Source: an uncultured Oscillospiraceae bacterium
GTDB lineage: Bacteria; Bacillota_A; Clostridia; Oscillospirales; Oscillospiraceae
Reading direction: 5' to 3'
Assembly: GCA_900754605.1 (NCBI GenBank)
Contig: CAAEDK010000221.1
Span: 1-48,099 of the forward strand
Length of the DNA stretch: 48,099 nucleotides
This document shows positions 1 to 7,299 of the stretch, in pieces; positions within the stretch are counted from its first letter, which is position 1, and each line of letters begins with the position of its first letter. Below the pieces are notes generated by a model. The model made no database searches. It saw only the letters and a program-made list of their open reading frames with translations, and was not told where the DNA came from. A program made the translations under genes and the position numbers.

Positions 1-23
1 AGCGGAAGAAAACCGTTGTGCGC

Positions 24-449
24 TTATTTTAATTTGGCTGAGATGCCTGGGACGATGAATTTATACCCGTGTCCCCAGACTGTTTCGATGATACCGGCAC
101 CCAGCTTGCGCCGGAGTTTGTAGACCATGCTGGAAATCCCGGTCCAGCTGGCATCAAAGGAATCTGCTGCGACGGCTTCGTAAATCTGCCGAGCGGAAAA
201 TACCTTCCCCGGGTGGTGGGCTAACAGGTAAAGAATATCAAATTCCATCGAAGTCAGTTCTATCAGATTGCCAGCCCGCCATACCTGGCGCCGCCGCACA
301 TCAATCTGCAGGTCACCGACCAGCAGGGTAGAGGTGATATCTTCAAGCACCTCAATCTGCTCTACACAAAAAGTCTGAAGAAGCTCCTGGAGCAAAACTT
401 CCTGGGCTGTTGTGAGATCTTCAAGGTGAATAATGATCTTCTTTTTCAT
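24..449 (-). CDS. Stand-alone OmpR/PhoB-type winged-helix DNA-binding protein
   Basis: A predicted 141-residue protein. Residues from about 40 to the C-terminus match the response-regulator effector domain (Trans_reg_C): a short antiparallel sheet, the 'LTSMEFDILYLLAHHPGKVF' core, a recognition-helix region around 'SSMVYKLRRKLG', and the wing ending 'VWGHGYKF'. No receiver domain precedes it, only about 40 residues that do not look like one. The ATG at 449 is preferred to one further upstream because GGGAGAT sits a few bases before it. It is probably a transcription regulator whose activity is not set by phosphorylation. It follows the DtxR-like gene in the same direction, so it may belong to the ECF-transporter cassette. 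Its target cannot be read from the sequence. Confidence 0.8.
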   Translation of the reverse strand: MKKKIIIHLEDLTTAQEVLLQELLQTFCVEQIEVLEDITSTLLVGDLQIDVRRRQVWRAGNLIELTSMEFDILYLLAHHPGKVFSARQIYEAVAADSFDASWTGISSMVYKLRRKLGAGIIETVWGHGYKFIVPGISAKLK

Positions 450-583
450 GGCAGTATCTCCCTTGTGAGCCTTCATAAAAAAGAGGTGGCCTTGATTTCT
501 CATAGCTGCCGCTGGTTATATGGGTGCGTCAAAAGGTTTATTGTACGACGGCTTTTTTCTGTTGTGCAGCAGAATGGATTGTC

Positions 584-964
584 TTATAAGATTTGTTCTT
601 GCTCTTGGGCGGCTGCCTCTTTCAGCCGCAAAAAACTCTCGGTGCTAATAACGTGTTCCATCCGGCAGGCGTCAGCCTCTGCAGTCTTAGGGTCAACGCC
701 TGCGGCGATAAGCCGCTCTGTAAAGAAACAATGACGCTCATAGATGGTTTCAGCAACTTCCAGGCCTATATCGGTCAGATAAAGAAAGTGATCCTCGTCC
801 ATCGTGAGAAAGCCGCCGTCCCGCAAGGTAGCCACCGCATGGCACACGCTGGGTTTAGACACATCCATGTGCCGGGCCACATCTACAGAGCGCACCATAC
901 CCATCTTCTTGTGGAGGACAAGAATAGCTTCCAAATAGTCCTCCCCGGACGCATGAAGTTTCAT
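584..964 (-). CDS. DtxR/MntR-family metal-dependent transcriptional repressor
   Basis: A 126-residue protein with the DtxR-family layout. It has an N-terminal winged helix (starting 'ASGEDYLEAILVLHKK', with the helix-turn-helix around 'VDVARHMDVSKPSVCHAV') followed by a short dimerisation and metal-binding helical domain containing 'ERHCFFTERLIAAGVDP' and the 'DACRMEHVIS' segment typical of metal-ligand positions (Cys, Glu, His). It lacks the SH3-like third domain, like MntR and the short DtxR proteins of Firmicutes. A GGAAGGGGG sequence precedes the ATG. It is expected to bind operator DNA when loaded with Fe(II) or Mn(II). The ECF/AraC cassette just upstream and the palindromes near 4.2 and 5.3 kb suggest it, or the AraC protein, may control that cassette; this is inference. 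Confidence 0.88.
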   Translation of the reverse strand: MKLHASGEDYLEAILVLHKKMGMVRSVDVARHMDVSKPSVCHAVATLRDGGFLTMDEDHFLYLTDIGLEVAETIYERHCFFTERLIAAGVDPKTAEADACRMEHVISTESFLRLKEAAAQEQEQIL

Positions 965-1009
965 AGATCCCCCTTCCTAAAGCTATATCGCCCAGCTAAG
1001 GCTTTCCTG

Positions 1010-1384
1010 CTAAATATGGTACGATTTTTTGTTCAGCCCTTTCTTTTTCATCAATTTCTCATGTGGTCCCAGCTCGGCCAATTTGCCATCTTTTAGAACG
1101 ATGATCTGGTCGGAATTAACGCCAGTACGGAGCCGGAGTGTAATCATCATGACCGCCTTGCCCTCCACCAGTTTTGCTATATCTCAACCAGGGCCAGTCC
1201 TCCGCAGATTCGGGTAAACAAACAAGATTTACCGAGTGATGTAATAAATTGATAAATAAGGTTCAAAAGGACAAATTGCAGCCAGTGCAGCCAAAAATCC
1301 GGATAGAAGCACAATCCCTTTATGACCTGAAGCTAATTCCAGGTAACGCGCCAGCCTGATTTTTGCCCTTGGCTGCTTCTTATT
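1010..1384 (-). pseudogene. Internally deleted ABC exporter gene (N- and C-terminal remnants)
   Basis: Minus-strand translation from about 1384 gives a basic N-terminus followed by 'YLELASGHKGIVLLSGFLAA', typical of the start of a fused membrane-ATPase ABC exporter, then a TAA near 1221. In the same frame, after a second stop at 1184-1186, translation resumes with the end of an ABC ATPase ('IAKLVEGKAVMMI', then 'LRLRT', 'SDQIIVLKDGKLAELGPHE') and stops at 1010. The whole transmembrane domain, Walker A and signature motif are missing. Where a start codon would be expected after the AAGGAGG of the upstream gene's end there is ATA, not ATG. Siderophore-type AraC-ECF cassettes usually carry two such exporters here, so this is probably the scar of a large deletion, perhaps between two tandem exporter genes. 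Confidence 0.75.
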
Positions 1385-1398
1385 TTGTCGTGCTATTC

Positions 1399-2877
1399 CT
1401 AACCCTCCTTTTGGTTATATCCTATTTTTTCTAAAAGAATCTCGGCTCCTCTGATTTGAAAATCATCGGTAATGCAACCATTTTCAAGGCGTATTGCCCG
1501 TTCACAGCAGGCAAGCGCACACTCTGCGTCATGGGTAATGACGATAATAGTACGCCTCATCTTTGCCAGTTTGCGGATCATCTGGCTGACATTCCGCATA
1601 TTCGTGCCGTCCAGCCCACTTGTAGGTTCGTCAAGTATGATAATAGGAGCTTCGTGCATCAGAGCTACGCCAAGAGCAAGCCTTTGCTTTTGCCCTCCTG
1701 ACAGCGTAGAGGGATGCTGTTTGAGAAACGGCGTCAGTTCCAGGGCTTCCAGAATTTCTTCTGCCGCTTGCTTCCGCTCCGGGCTGACCTCTGAGCCGGT
1801 AGTCAGTTCATCCAGCAAATCCTCACCAAAAAGCTGGCTGTCTAAATCTTGGGGAATATACCAAACCTTCCCCAAGCGGCTTTTGGGTCTACAATGCTTT
1901 CCGAATAAAATAACTTCGCCGGATTTCTCTTTCAAAAGCCCTGCCAATATTCGCCCTATGGTGCTTTTGCCCGTCCCGTTGGGGCCAATCAGGGCTATCA
2001 CTTCACCCTGACGGCATTGAAAGTCAATATTCTTTGCTACAATCGTTTCACCAAAAGAGTGGTTTAGTTTTTTCACTTCTAGGACAACCTCGCTGGTTGC
2101 CGCAGATGAGATTTCTGTCTGCTCAATCTGATGTAGGTCAGGAGTGCGGAGCCCCAGCGCCTGAATTTCCTGATTAGTCAGAGCTTTCATTTGTTGTGCG
2201 GTAAATTCTCGCACAATTTTTCCTTTCTGCACACACAGAAAACGGTTTGCCAGATCCATCAGATAATAAAGCCGGTGTTCCGCTATGATAATGGTTTTTC
2301 CCTGTTGTTTCAGCTCTCGGATAATGTCTGCAAAACGATAAGTAGATGCAATATCCAGATTAGCGGACGGTTCATCCATGACATAAATTTCCGGGTCAAT
2401 CGCCTCTGCCGATGCAATCGCAACCTTCTGGCGCATTCCATAGGACAAGCTGTGCAGGCTATGATCCAGAATATCCTGAATCTTGATGTCCGCCGCCGCC
2501 CGGTGTACATGGTTCCGAATTTCCTCATGGGAATAACCGTAGTTTTCACAGCCGAAAGCAACCTCACCGACAACCTCATTGGCAAAAAACTGGCTCCTGG
2601 GGTCTTGAAATACATTCCCCACGATTTTGCCGCGCTCCCAGGAAGGAATTTCTTTCAGCGGTTTTCCATCCACAAAAACCTCCCCGCTTAATTCCCCCTC
2701 GTAAAAGTAGGGGATTAGCCCGTTGATCACTCTCGTCAAAGAGCTTTTTCCACTTCCTGATGGACCAGTCATAACAATGACCTCTCCGGCGGCAATGTCT
2801 AACGATATATGTTCCAGTTGATTTCCGTTCCCGCCATAGGAAAAGGTCAGGTCGCGGATCATAATTTCTTTTCCCAT
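1399..2877 (-). CDS. ECF transporter ATPase, fused double ABC cassette (EcfA-type)
   Basis: A 492-residue protein with two ABC ATPase domains in one chain. The first (about residues 1-240) has Walker A 'GPSGSGKSS', a signature region 'LSYGMRQKVAIA' and Walker B 'IYVMDEPSANLDI'. The second (about 260-490) has Walker A 'GPNGTGKST', signature 'LSGGQKQRLALG' and Walker B 'IIILDEPTSGLDG'. The first signature is degenerate (SYGMR in place of SGGQ), so one ATP site may be weaker. It should power uptake with the EcfT and S proteins encoded upstream. The ATG at 2877 has AGGAGG six bases before it; an upstream in-frame start would place the RBS inside the gene. EcfT ends 11 bases upstream, so the genes are co-transcribed. 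Confidence 0.92.
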   Translation of the reverse strand: MGKEIMIRDLTFSYGGNGNQLEHISLDIAAGEVIVMTGPSGSGKSSLTRVINGLIPYFYEGELSGEVFVDGKPLKEIPSWERGKIVGNVFQDPRSQFFANEVVGEVAFGCENYGYSHEEIRNHVHRAAADIKIQDILDHSLHSLSYGMRQKVAIASAEAIDPEIYVMDEPSANLDIASTYRFADIIRELKQQGKTIIIAEHRLYYLMDLANRFLCVQKGKIVREFTAQQMKALTNQEIQALGLRTPDLHQIEQTEISSAATSEVVLEVKKLNHSFGETIVAKNIDFQCRQGEVIALIGPNGTGKSTIGRILAGLLKEKSGEVILFGKHCRPKSRLGKVWYIPQDLDSQLFGEDLLDELTTGSEVSPERKQAAEEILEALELTPFLKQHPSTLSGGQKQRLALGVALMHEAPIIILDEPTSGLDGTNMRNVSQMIRKLAKMRRTIIVITHDAECALACCERAIRLENGCITDDFQIRGAEILLEKIGYNQKEG

Positions 2878-2887
2878 TCCATTCCTC

Positions 2888-3589
2888 CTACAAAAGGCAG
2901 CAGAACACAGCAACTCCCACGCTGACAACAATCAAAAAGCAATCCAGCGCAGCAATCCGGCTGACATAGTAGCTTTCTTTCTTGTAGGGGCTTTCAATTC
3001 CCCTTACTATGGCAGAAGCGGCTAACTCGTCCGCGATCTTTAAGGAGCGGAACACCATCGGAACAATGGCGTATTCCAATGTGTCCATTGGATGCCTCAA
3101 AACATTGCTAACCGATTTTAAGAAGCCACGAATTCTCATGGCTTCTTTGACTTCTCCAAATTCATGCAGCACAGTCGGAGCAAAACGGAGCATGACGATC
3201 AATACAAGCATGATACGGGTAGGGATCGGCATTTTCCGCAGGCTGGCTGTCAATTTCCCGGACGGGATTTTAGCCAGAAGATAGGCTGGCATGGCGGGGA
3301 GTAACAGTTTGTAAATCATGCTGAGTAGTAGCGGAGAGGGGATGCTGAACTGATACTTTGTCTCAATCATCAGCCATACAATAGCTACTAAATAGACCGC
3401 AAAGCATCCGAGCGCTTGTTTATATAAGCCGAACCAGCAAAGGATCAAAAAAATCCAAAAGGTAAAAATCCCATGCCCCAAAAAACTTGTTGTAAGGAAG
3501 GTCACAAGGCAGGCGCACAGCGTCAGAAAAAGAACTGTGCGCCCGTCGATCTGGTCAATCCGTCTTTGCCTTTTTTCTTTGGCCATCAT
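2888..3589 (-). CDS. ECF transporter transmembrane component (EcfT/CbiQ family)
   Basis: A 233-residue membrane protein with about five to six hydrophobic segments and a conserved cytoplasmic coupling region containing 'EAMRIRG' and 'AIVPMVFRSLKIADELAASA', with 'AIVRGIE' close behind. These correspond to the two Ala-Arg-Gly-type coupling helices that contact the ATPases in EcfT proteins. Its start overlaps the stop of the S-component gene (ATGA), giving translational coupling. Two consecutive ATG codons are possible starts. It forms the energy-coupling module with the double ATPase encoded immediately downstream. Confidence 0.9.
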   Translation of the reverse strand: MMAKEKRQRRIDQIDGRTVLFLTLCACLVTFLTTSFLGHGIFTFWIFLILCWFGLYKQALGCFAVYLVAIVWLMIETKYQFSIPSPLLLSMIYKLLLPAMPAYLLAKIPSGKLTASLRKMPIPTRIMLVLIVMLRFAPTVLHEFGEVKEAMRIRGFLKSVSNVLRHPMDTLEYAIVPMVFRSLKIADELAASAIVRGIESPYKKESYYVSRIAALDCFLIVVSVGVAVFCCLL

Positions 3590-4197
3590 CCTACAATGCC
3601 TGCTTTTTGGAAATGCTTTCTGAGCAACCGCTGGCCGAACAATGTACCAAGAATTGCAAGAGCCGCAGTAATGACAACACCCAGAAGCATCAGTGCCGGA
3701 GAAGTCACCATAGAGAGCTGCATATTCAAGGTATTTGCATCAAAACCGCTGCTTGCTGCCATTTCCTGATAGCTGTCCCAAGCCCACCACAGCGGTACGG
3801 CGCAACCGACAAAGTTGCCGATAGCATTGACCGTCCAGCCAATTCGATTGCGGACAGCATTACGGTATGTATCCTTGCCAATCATGGTCAGCTCAGCGAT
3901 AAGTGCTACCACCAGAAAATACGGGATCAAGAACATATAGCCCATGATGCCTTGAATTAGGCCATAAACAGCGGCCCATGCGAACAGCAGCCCATGTTTG
4001 TTGACGCGATTTGCTGCAACCAAATAAAAAATGGCGCCGATAAAGGCATCAATACCAGCAGAGCCGTACAGGTACACCACCGGGAAAGGCAGCGTAACAG
4101 AGCCGATAACCATTGCGATGAGGAAAGTAATTACCATCATTGCCGCAATCGTCATAATGTCCCGAATGCCAAATTTTTTCTTCACCGTTTGTTCCAT
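3586..4197 (-). CDS. ECF transporter substrate-binding (S) membrane protein, Trep_Strep/MptD-like
   Basis: A 203-residue polytopic membrane protein with about six hydrophobic helices, for example 'DIMTIAAMMVITFLIAMVIG' and the C-terminal 'SPALMLLGVVITAALAILGT'. Size and layout fit the S components of ECF transporters, and the sequence resembles the Trep_Strep (TIGR02185) / MptD-like group often found beside AraC regulators and siderophore-type exporters. The ligand is not evident; a metal chelate is a guess from context. The start has AGGAGG before it. Only 19 bases upstream lies a 19-bp perfect hairpin that could attenuate transcription coming from the AraC gene. Confidence 0.82.
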   Translation of the reverse strand: MEQTVKKKFGIRDIMTIAAMMVITFLIAMVIGSVTLPFPVVYLYGSAGIDAFIGAIFYLVAANRVNKHGLLFAWAAVYGLIQGIMGYMFLIPYFLVVALIAELTMIGKDTYRNAVRNRIGWTVNAIGNFVGCAVPLWWAWDSYQEMAASSGFDANTLNMQLSMVTSPALMLLGVVITAALAILGTLFGQRLLRKHFQKAGIVG

Positions 4198-4216
4198 TCC
4201 AGAACCCTCCTATAAT

Positions 4217-4260
4217 AAAATAGCGGTGTGGTTAGCATTAACTAACCACACCGCTATTTT
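4217..4260. terminator. Perfect 19-bp hairpin with an embedded GTTAGC..CTAAC palindrome
   Basis: The two 19-base arms (4217-4235 and 4242-4260) are exactly complementary with a 6-base loop, and both arms end in an A/T run, so on the minus strand the stem is followed by TTTTATTATA. This is a strong intrinsic-terminator shape between the AraC gene and the S-component gene. Its centre (4231-4246) shares 12 of 16 positions with the palindrome in the AraC promoter at 5300-5315. It may be both a terminator/attenuator and an operator for the ECF genes. Confidence 0.75.
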
Positions 4261-4277
4261 ACAACAGTTCGCATCCG

Positions 4278-5279
4278 CTAACTACTCCGAAGGAAAAGAT
4301 AAACTACGAAAACAGCCCAAAAGTTAATTCGTTTTTTTGCTTTACGATAATCCTTTGGAAGCAGGCCAAACACTGCTTGAAAAGCTCTCGCAAACTTACT
4401 AATATTTGAATATCCAAGTTCACCAGCTATTTGAGTGATGGATTGATCTGTTTCCTGTAAATAAACAGCCGCAAGATTCATTTTGTAATTCTTGATATGC
4501 GCATAGGGAGTGTCACCATAAATCTGTTTGAAAATAGCCTGAAATGTGACCTTGCTCATTGGCTCTCTTTGCAGGAGTTCTTCTATGGATATTTTTTTGT
4601 CCAGGTTTTCTATAAGTTTATGTCGGATACGCTTAATGATTTCAATTTGCTCTTTGGAATAATATGGTGCCTCATACTGATCTTCAATCCGCAATTGTTT
4701 GATATGGTAAAAGAGTTCCAATAATTTGATACGGAAGTAGTCTCGCCCTTCAGAACCTTTTGCAGCATACAATTCATCAAAGATATGCAACAAGCGCTGT
4801 GGTGTTCGACATAAAAACCACTTTTTTTCTAATTCTAATTCTCGTCCGAGATTTAGAACATCAATGTTGTAGTAAGAAAAGAGTTGTTGTGTTTCAGAAT
4901 CGACAGAATCTTTATCAATCACACAGCTTAGCCCTACGCTATTTCCAAAAGGAAAAGAATATGCTGCAGGAACATTAGCAAGAGCATTGATGCAAAATTC
5001 GCCTTCTTTCATGTGGAAAACTTTGTTGTTTCTTAGCTCAAACTCAACACGTCCTTTTTGGTAATGACGGATTTCAATGATATTTTTATTAGGAATAGGC
5101 TCATGGAAAGTATCTGGGCAATTAAAATCCATAAAAATTAAGTCAATACCAGGGAAAAGGGCGTAGTCATACAGACGGCCTGTTCCATTACATTTATATT
5201 CGATTTGAATATAATCATTATGTTCATCAGTTAACGTAGCATATTCGCCATACCATTCTGTTCCACGCAGCTCTTTCAC
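4278..5279 (-). CDS. AraC-family transcriptional regulator
   Basis: A 333-residue protein. The N-terminal two thirds form a ligand-sensing region without a clear signature. The C-terminal region holds the AraC double helix-turn-helix: first helices around 'ISIEELLQREPMSKVTFQAI', then the hallmark 'ITQIAGELGYSNISKFARAF' and 'FGLLPKDYRK'. This variant is common in Firmicutes next to ECF and ABC siderophore-type genes (the PchR/YbtA style of regulator). The start is GTG at 5279 with AAGGAG upstream. The gene is clearly more AT-rich than the genes from 5.7 kb on. A promoter with an overlapping palindrome lies directly upstream, suggesting tight control of this gene. Confidence 0.9.
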   Translation of the reverse strand: MKELRGTEWYGEYATLTDEHNDYIQIEYKCNGTGRLYDYALFPGIDLIFMDFNCPDTFHEPIPNKNIIEIRHYQKGRVEFELRNNKVFHMKEGEFCINALANVPAAYSFPFGNSVGLSCVIDKDSVDSETQQLFSYYNIDVLNLGRELELEKKWFLCRTPQRLLHIFDELYAAKGSEGRDYFRIKLLELFYHIKQLRIEDQYEAPYYSKEQIEIIKRIRHKLIENLDKKISIEELLQREPMSKVTFQAIFKQIYGDTPYAHIKNYKMNLAAVYLQETDQSITQIAGELGYSNISKFARAFQAVFGLLPKDYRKAKKRINFWAVFVVYLFLRSS

Positions 5280-5299
5280 GGCAATCTCCTTCTTTCGTG

Positions 5300-5347
5300 G
5301 TTAGCTAAAGCTAACTATATACTAAATTGTTTTTTCGTTCTCGTCAA
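5300..5347 (-). promoter_or_regulatory. AraC gene promoter with palindromic operator
   Basis: On the minus strand, TTGACG (5342-5347), a 17-base spacer and TAGTAT (5319-5324) form a sigma-A-type promoter. The palindrome GTTAGCTTTAGCTAAC (5300-5315) lies just downstream of the -10 around the expected start of transcription, a position suited to repression. A related 16-base palindrome sits at 4231-4246. The TTAGC/GCTAA half-sites recall DtxR-type iron boxes, and a DtxR-like gene is at 584-964; the link is inference. Confidence 0.7.
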
Positions 5348-5398
5348 GGCAAATTCACACTGTATACTTTTCTCTACCTGTGCTTTCAGCATATGTAA

Positions 5399-5491
5399 CT
5401 AAATATCCATGCCGACAGTAGGTTCATCTAATAAGAAAACATGAGGGTTTGACATGATGTTCAGTGCAATGTACGTCTCACAGTTTGAACT
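5399..5491 (-). pseudogene. ABC transporter ATPase fragment (Walker B region only)
   Basis: Minus-strand translation gives 'TYIALNIMSNPHVFLLDEPT' followed by a few residues (VGMDI) and a TAG stop at 5399-5401. This is the Walker B and D-loop region of an ABC ATPase with nothing of the rest of the protein in frame. It is a decayed fragment. It lies in the 413-base stretch between the AraC gene and the accessory genes; from about 5490 to 5650 I see no further gene. It may mark an old rearrangement junction between the left cassette and the ICE accessory region. Confidence 0.6.
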
Positions 5492-5654
5492 GAAATATGT
5501 AGATATTGCTGTGAAATTCGGTCTAGTTGCCGTCGATTGAGTTTACGGAAACTTAAAAGCATCGGCCCTTGATTATGTAGTATAAATGCACTAATCCACC
5601 TGCCCCACAACATTTTACAGTTAGGCGGGGCCGATATATCTGCTTGTAATGATT

Positions 5655-5684
5655 ATGGGGCGCAGACATAAATCTGCGCCCCAT
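5655..5684 (-). terminator. Hairpin after the leftmost accessory gene
   Basis: ATGGGGCGCAGA (5655-5666) and its exact complement (5673-5684) form a 12-bp GC-rich stem with a 6-base loop. It lies 9 bases past the stop of the last minus-strand gene of the accessory train. The U-tract is weak (ATAATCATT), but position and strength support a transcription end here. Confidence 0.65.
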
Positions 5685-5692
5685 TTCACACT

Positions 5693-6379
5693 TTACTGGT
5701 AGTTCTTATCATAATAGTGAACATAGACATTGTAGTCCCGAAACCGGGTGATCAAACGAACCCAGATATACAGATGATCGGTCTCGGAATAAAGGTTGAA
5801 TTCCGTTGCCTCGTTGGTAGGCTGTGCATAGCGGCAGAACCGCCGCATGGTTTCCAGCGTCTTGAAGGCCGGCAGTTTGAACAGGGCACTCTGAAACTCG
5901 TCAATTTCTTTTGCCAGCTCTGGAGCCGGTTTTTGCCCACGCTCATCATGCCAGGTCGTCCACCACCGGCACCCGTCATAATCGGAGCGGGAGTAAGCCA
6001 CTTCGCTGACAGGTCGCTTGGTGGCCTGCATGGGGGGAGTATAGGTGTGCTGGAACACTTGATCAAAGCCGCAGGTGGTCTTCAGATAGCAGTCACGACT
6101 TTTTTTCAGCCTCAACAGCCGACCCTGCTTAATCGCGTCCCATTCTTCAAGAGGCAAGGGAATATGCGCTGCATCTCGGAGAGCTTCGTCCATCCCGCAG
6201 GCCTCACAGATCTGGACATCCACATAGCGGCTAAGGGCGTTTACCATCAAATGCGGAGCCAACGGGGCGCCACACCGCAGACATTTGGGCGGATCTGCGG
6301 CGTCACCGTCCGCATAAAGTTTCTTGTCTTTGCGCCAGGCTGCTTCCAACAGCCCCTTGGGGTAGAGCAGCAGTTTCAT
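5693..6379 (-). CDS. Uncharacterised protein with an N-terminal zinc-ribbon module
   Basis: A 228-residue protein. Residues about 30-80 contain two paired cysteines ('CLRCGAPL' and 'ICEACGMDEALR') separated by 'NALSRYVDVQ', which looks like a small zinc ribbon. The same block recurs in the 102-residue protein encoded at 11351-11659, so this is a repeated module of the element. The C-terminal half, rich in Tyr and Trp, is unrecognised. ATG at 6379 is chosen (GGAGG eight bases upstream) over an in-frame TTG six bases earlier that lies too close to the RBS. The stop of the upstream gene is two bases away, so the two are coupled. Last gene of the train; function unknown. Confidence 0.7.
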   Translation of the reverse strand: MKLLLYPKGLLEAAWRKDKKLYADGDAADPPKCLRCGAPLAPHLMVNALSRYVDVQICEACGMDEALRDAAHIPLPLEEWDAIKQGRLLRLKKSRDCYLKTTCGFDQVFQHTYTPPMQATKRPVSEVAYSRSDYDGCRWWTTWHDERGQKPAPELAKEIDEFQSALFKLPAFKTLETMRRFCRYAQPTNEATEFNLYSETDHLYIWVRLITRFRDYNVYVHYYDKNYQ

Positions 6380-6381
6380 TG

Positions 6382-7185
6382 TCAAGTCCTCCTTTTTTGA
6401 GATTTCTTTTTCTTTCCTGCCTGCTGGCGGATTTCTGCGGTTTCTTTGAAAGTCTGGATAAGAGGATTTTCATGTCTTGTGTCACTCTGGCGCCGCCGAT
6501 CTTCTGACCAAGGCGCGTATACAGGAAGTTCCCCTTGATAAAACGAAAGCAGGTTGGTGGCCATATCTTCTTTGCGGCGGTGAATATAGTGTTGCACAGT
6601 TTGGGCCTCGCAGTTAATGATTGTGGTCCGCAGCATAATTCCGCGCTGCTCAAAAATATACCGCAAACAGTGAGCCGGATCTTCGGCCTCAATCCATAAT
6701 GGGAGCGTATCATCAGAGCCTTGGAGTTTTCGCCATCCGCTGTAATCCGTGTAGTGGAAGTGAGGAACATGATTTGCGAGCCGGCGAAGTGCCAAATACA
6801 AGCGTTCATATTGACGGCCAAGTTCTCCTTTCAATCGCCTGGAATAGTAGGTATAGCCGTCTGGGTCAAGCTTTTTAAGCTTCTTGCTATTAAAGAGATA
6901 TTCCACATTATCCACTCCGTTTTCAGAGCGAATTTGGCCTGTTGGTTCTCCTAGTCCGTTGCGCTTAATCCATGCATAAAACCGTTTGCCAGTGGTCTTT
7001 GTGTTGACAAAACCACAGTCCTTCGGCCGCAGACCACCCAGATTTGTGGTGAGAGTGTCCCAGAATATCAACTGCCCGAAATTCTCTTGATAAAGTTTGA
7101 TAGCGAGGTTGCCTTCCGGGTAGGTGGCAACTTTAATGGTTATGGCATAGTCTGTTCCTTTCATTTTGAATGGTATTGGCTGCAT
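6382..7185 (-). CDS. Uncharacterised protein with an N-terminal DUF4313-like domain
   Basis: A 267-residue protein. Residues about 8-100 resemble a domain I recall as DUF4313, common on Firmicute conjugative elements: 'EGNLAIKLYQ', 'TLTTNLGG', 'WIKRNGLGEPTG', 'VEYLFN' and 'LKKLDPDGYTYY'. The same pattern closes the neighbouring 375-residue protein, so the two share an ancestral domain in opposite positions. The remainder is unrecognised and ends in a very basic tail. ATG at 7185 has GGAGG seven bases upstream; the longer open frame would run through a hairpin at 7204-7234 and is not used. Confidence 0.7.
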   Translation of the reverse strand: MQPIPFKMKGTDYAITIKVATYPEGNLAIKLYQENFGQLIFWDTLTTNLGGLRPKDCGFVNTKTTGKRFYAWIKRNGLGEPTGQIRSENGVDNVEYLFNSKKLKKLDPDGYTYYSRRLKGELGRQYERLYLALRRLANHVPHFHYTDYSGWRKLQGSDDTLPLWIEAEDPAHCLRYIFEQRGIMLRTTIINCEAQTVQHYIHRRKEDMATNLLSFYQGELPVYAPWSEDRRRQSDTRHENPLIQTFKETAEIRQQAGKKKKSQKRRT

Positions 7186-7203
7186 TGCTTTCCTCCAAGC
7201 AAA

Positions 7204-7234
7204 ACCGGTGGGCTGCAAAAAGCAACCCACCGGT
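7204..7234 (-). terminator. Intergenic hairpin
   Basis: Arms at 7204-7216 and 7222-7234 (ACCGGTGGG paired with CCCACCGGT at the outer stem) with a short loop; on the minus strand the stem is followed by TTTTGCTTGG. It separates two related accessory genes and lies just upstream of an RBS. Confidence 0.6.
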
Positions 7235-7299
7235 CGTTGTGTTGTAAGACTGACTCCAGAGTGCAGGATAGGGGAGAGCAGCCTCGTCGTCATTGTTGT

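Noticed and set aside
5560..5635. ATCGGCCC and GGGCCGAT inverted repeat, about 60 bases apart, as an ICE attachment site
   Set aside because: Only eight bases each, no matching copy elsewhere in the window and no integrase nearby, so nothing ties it to recombination.
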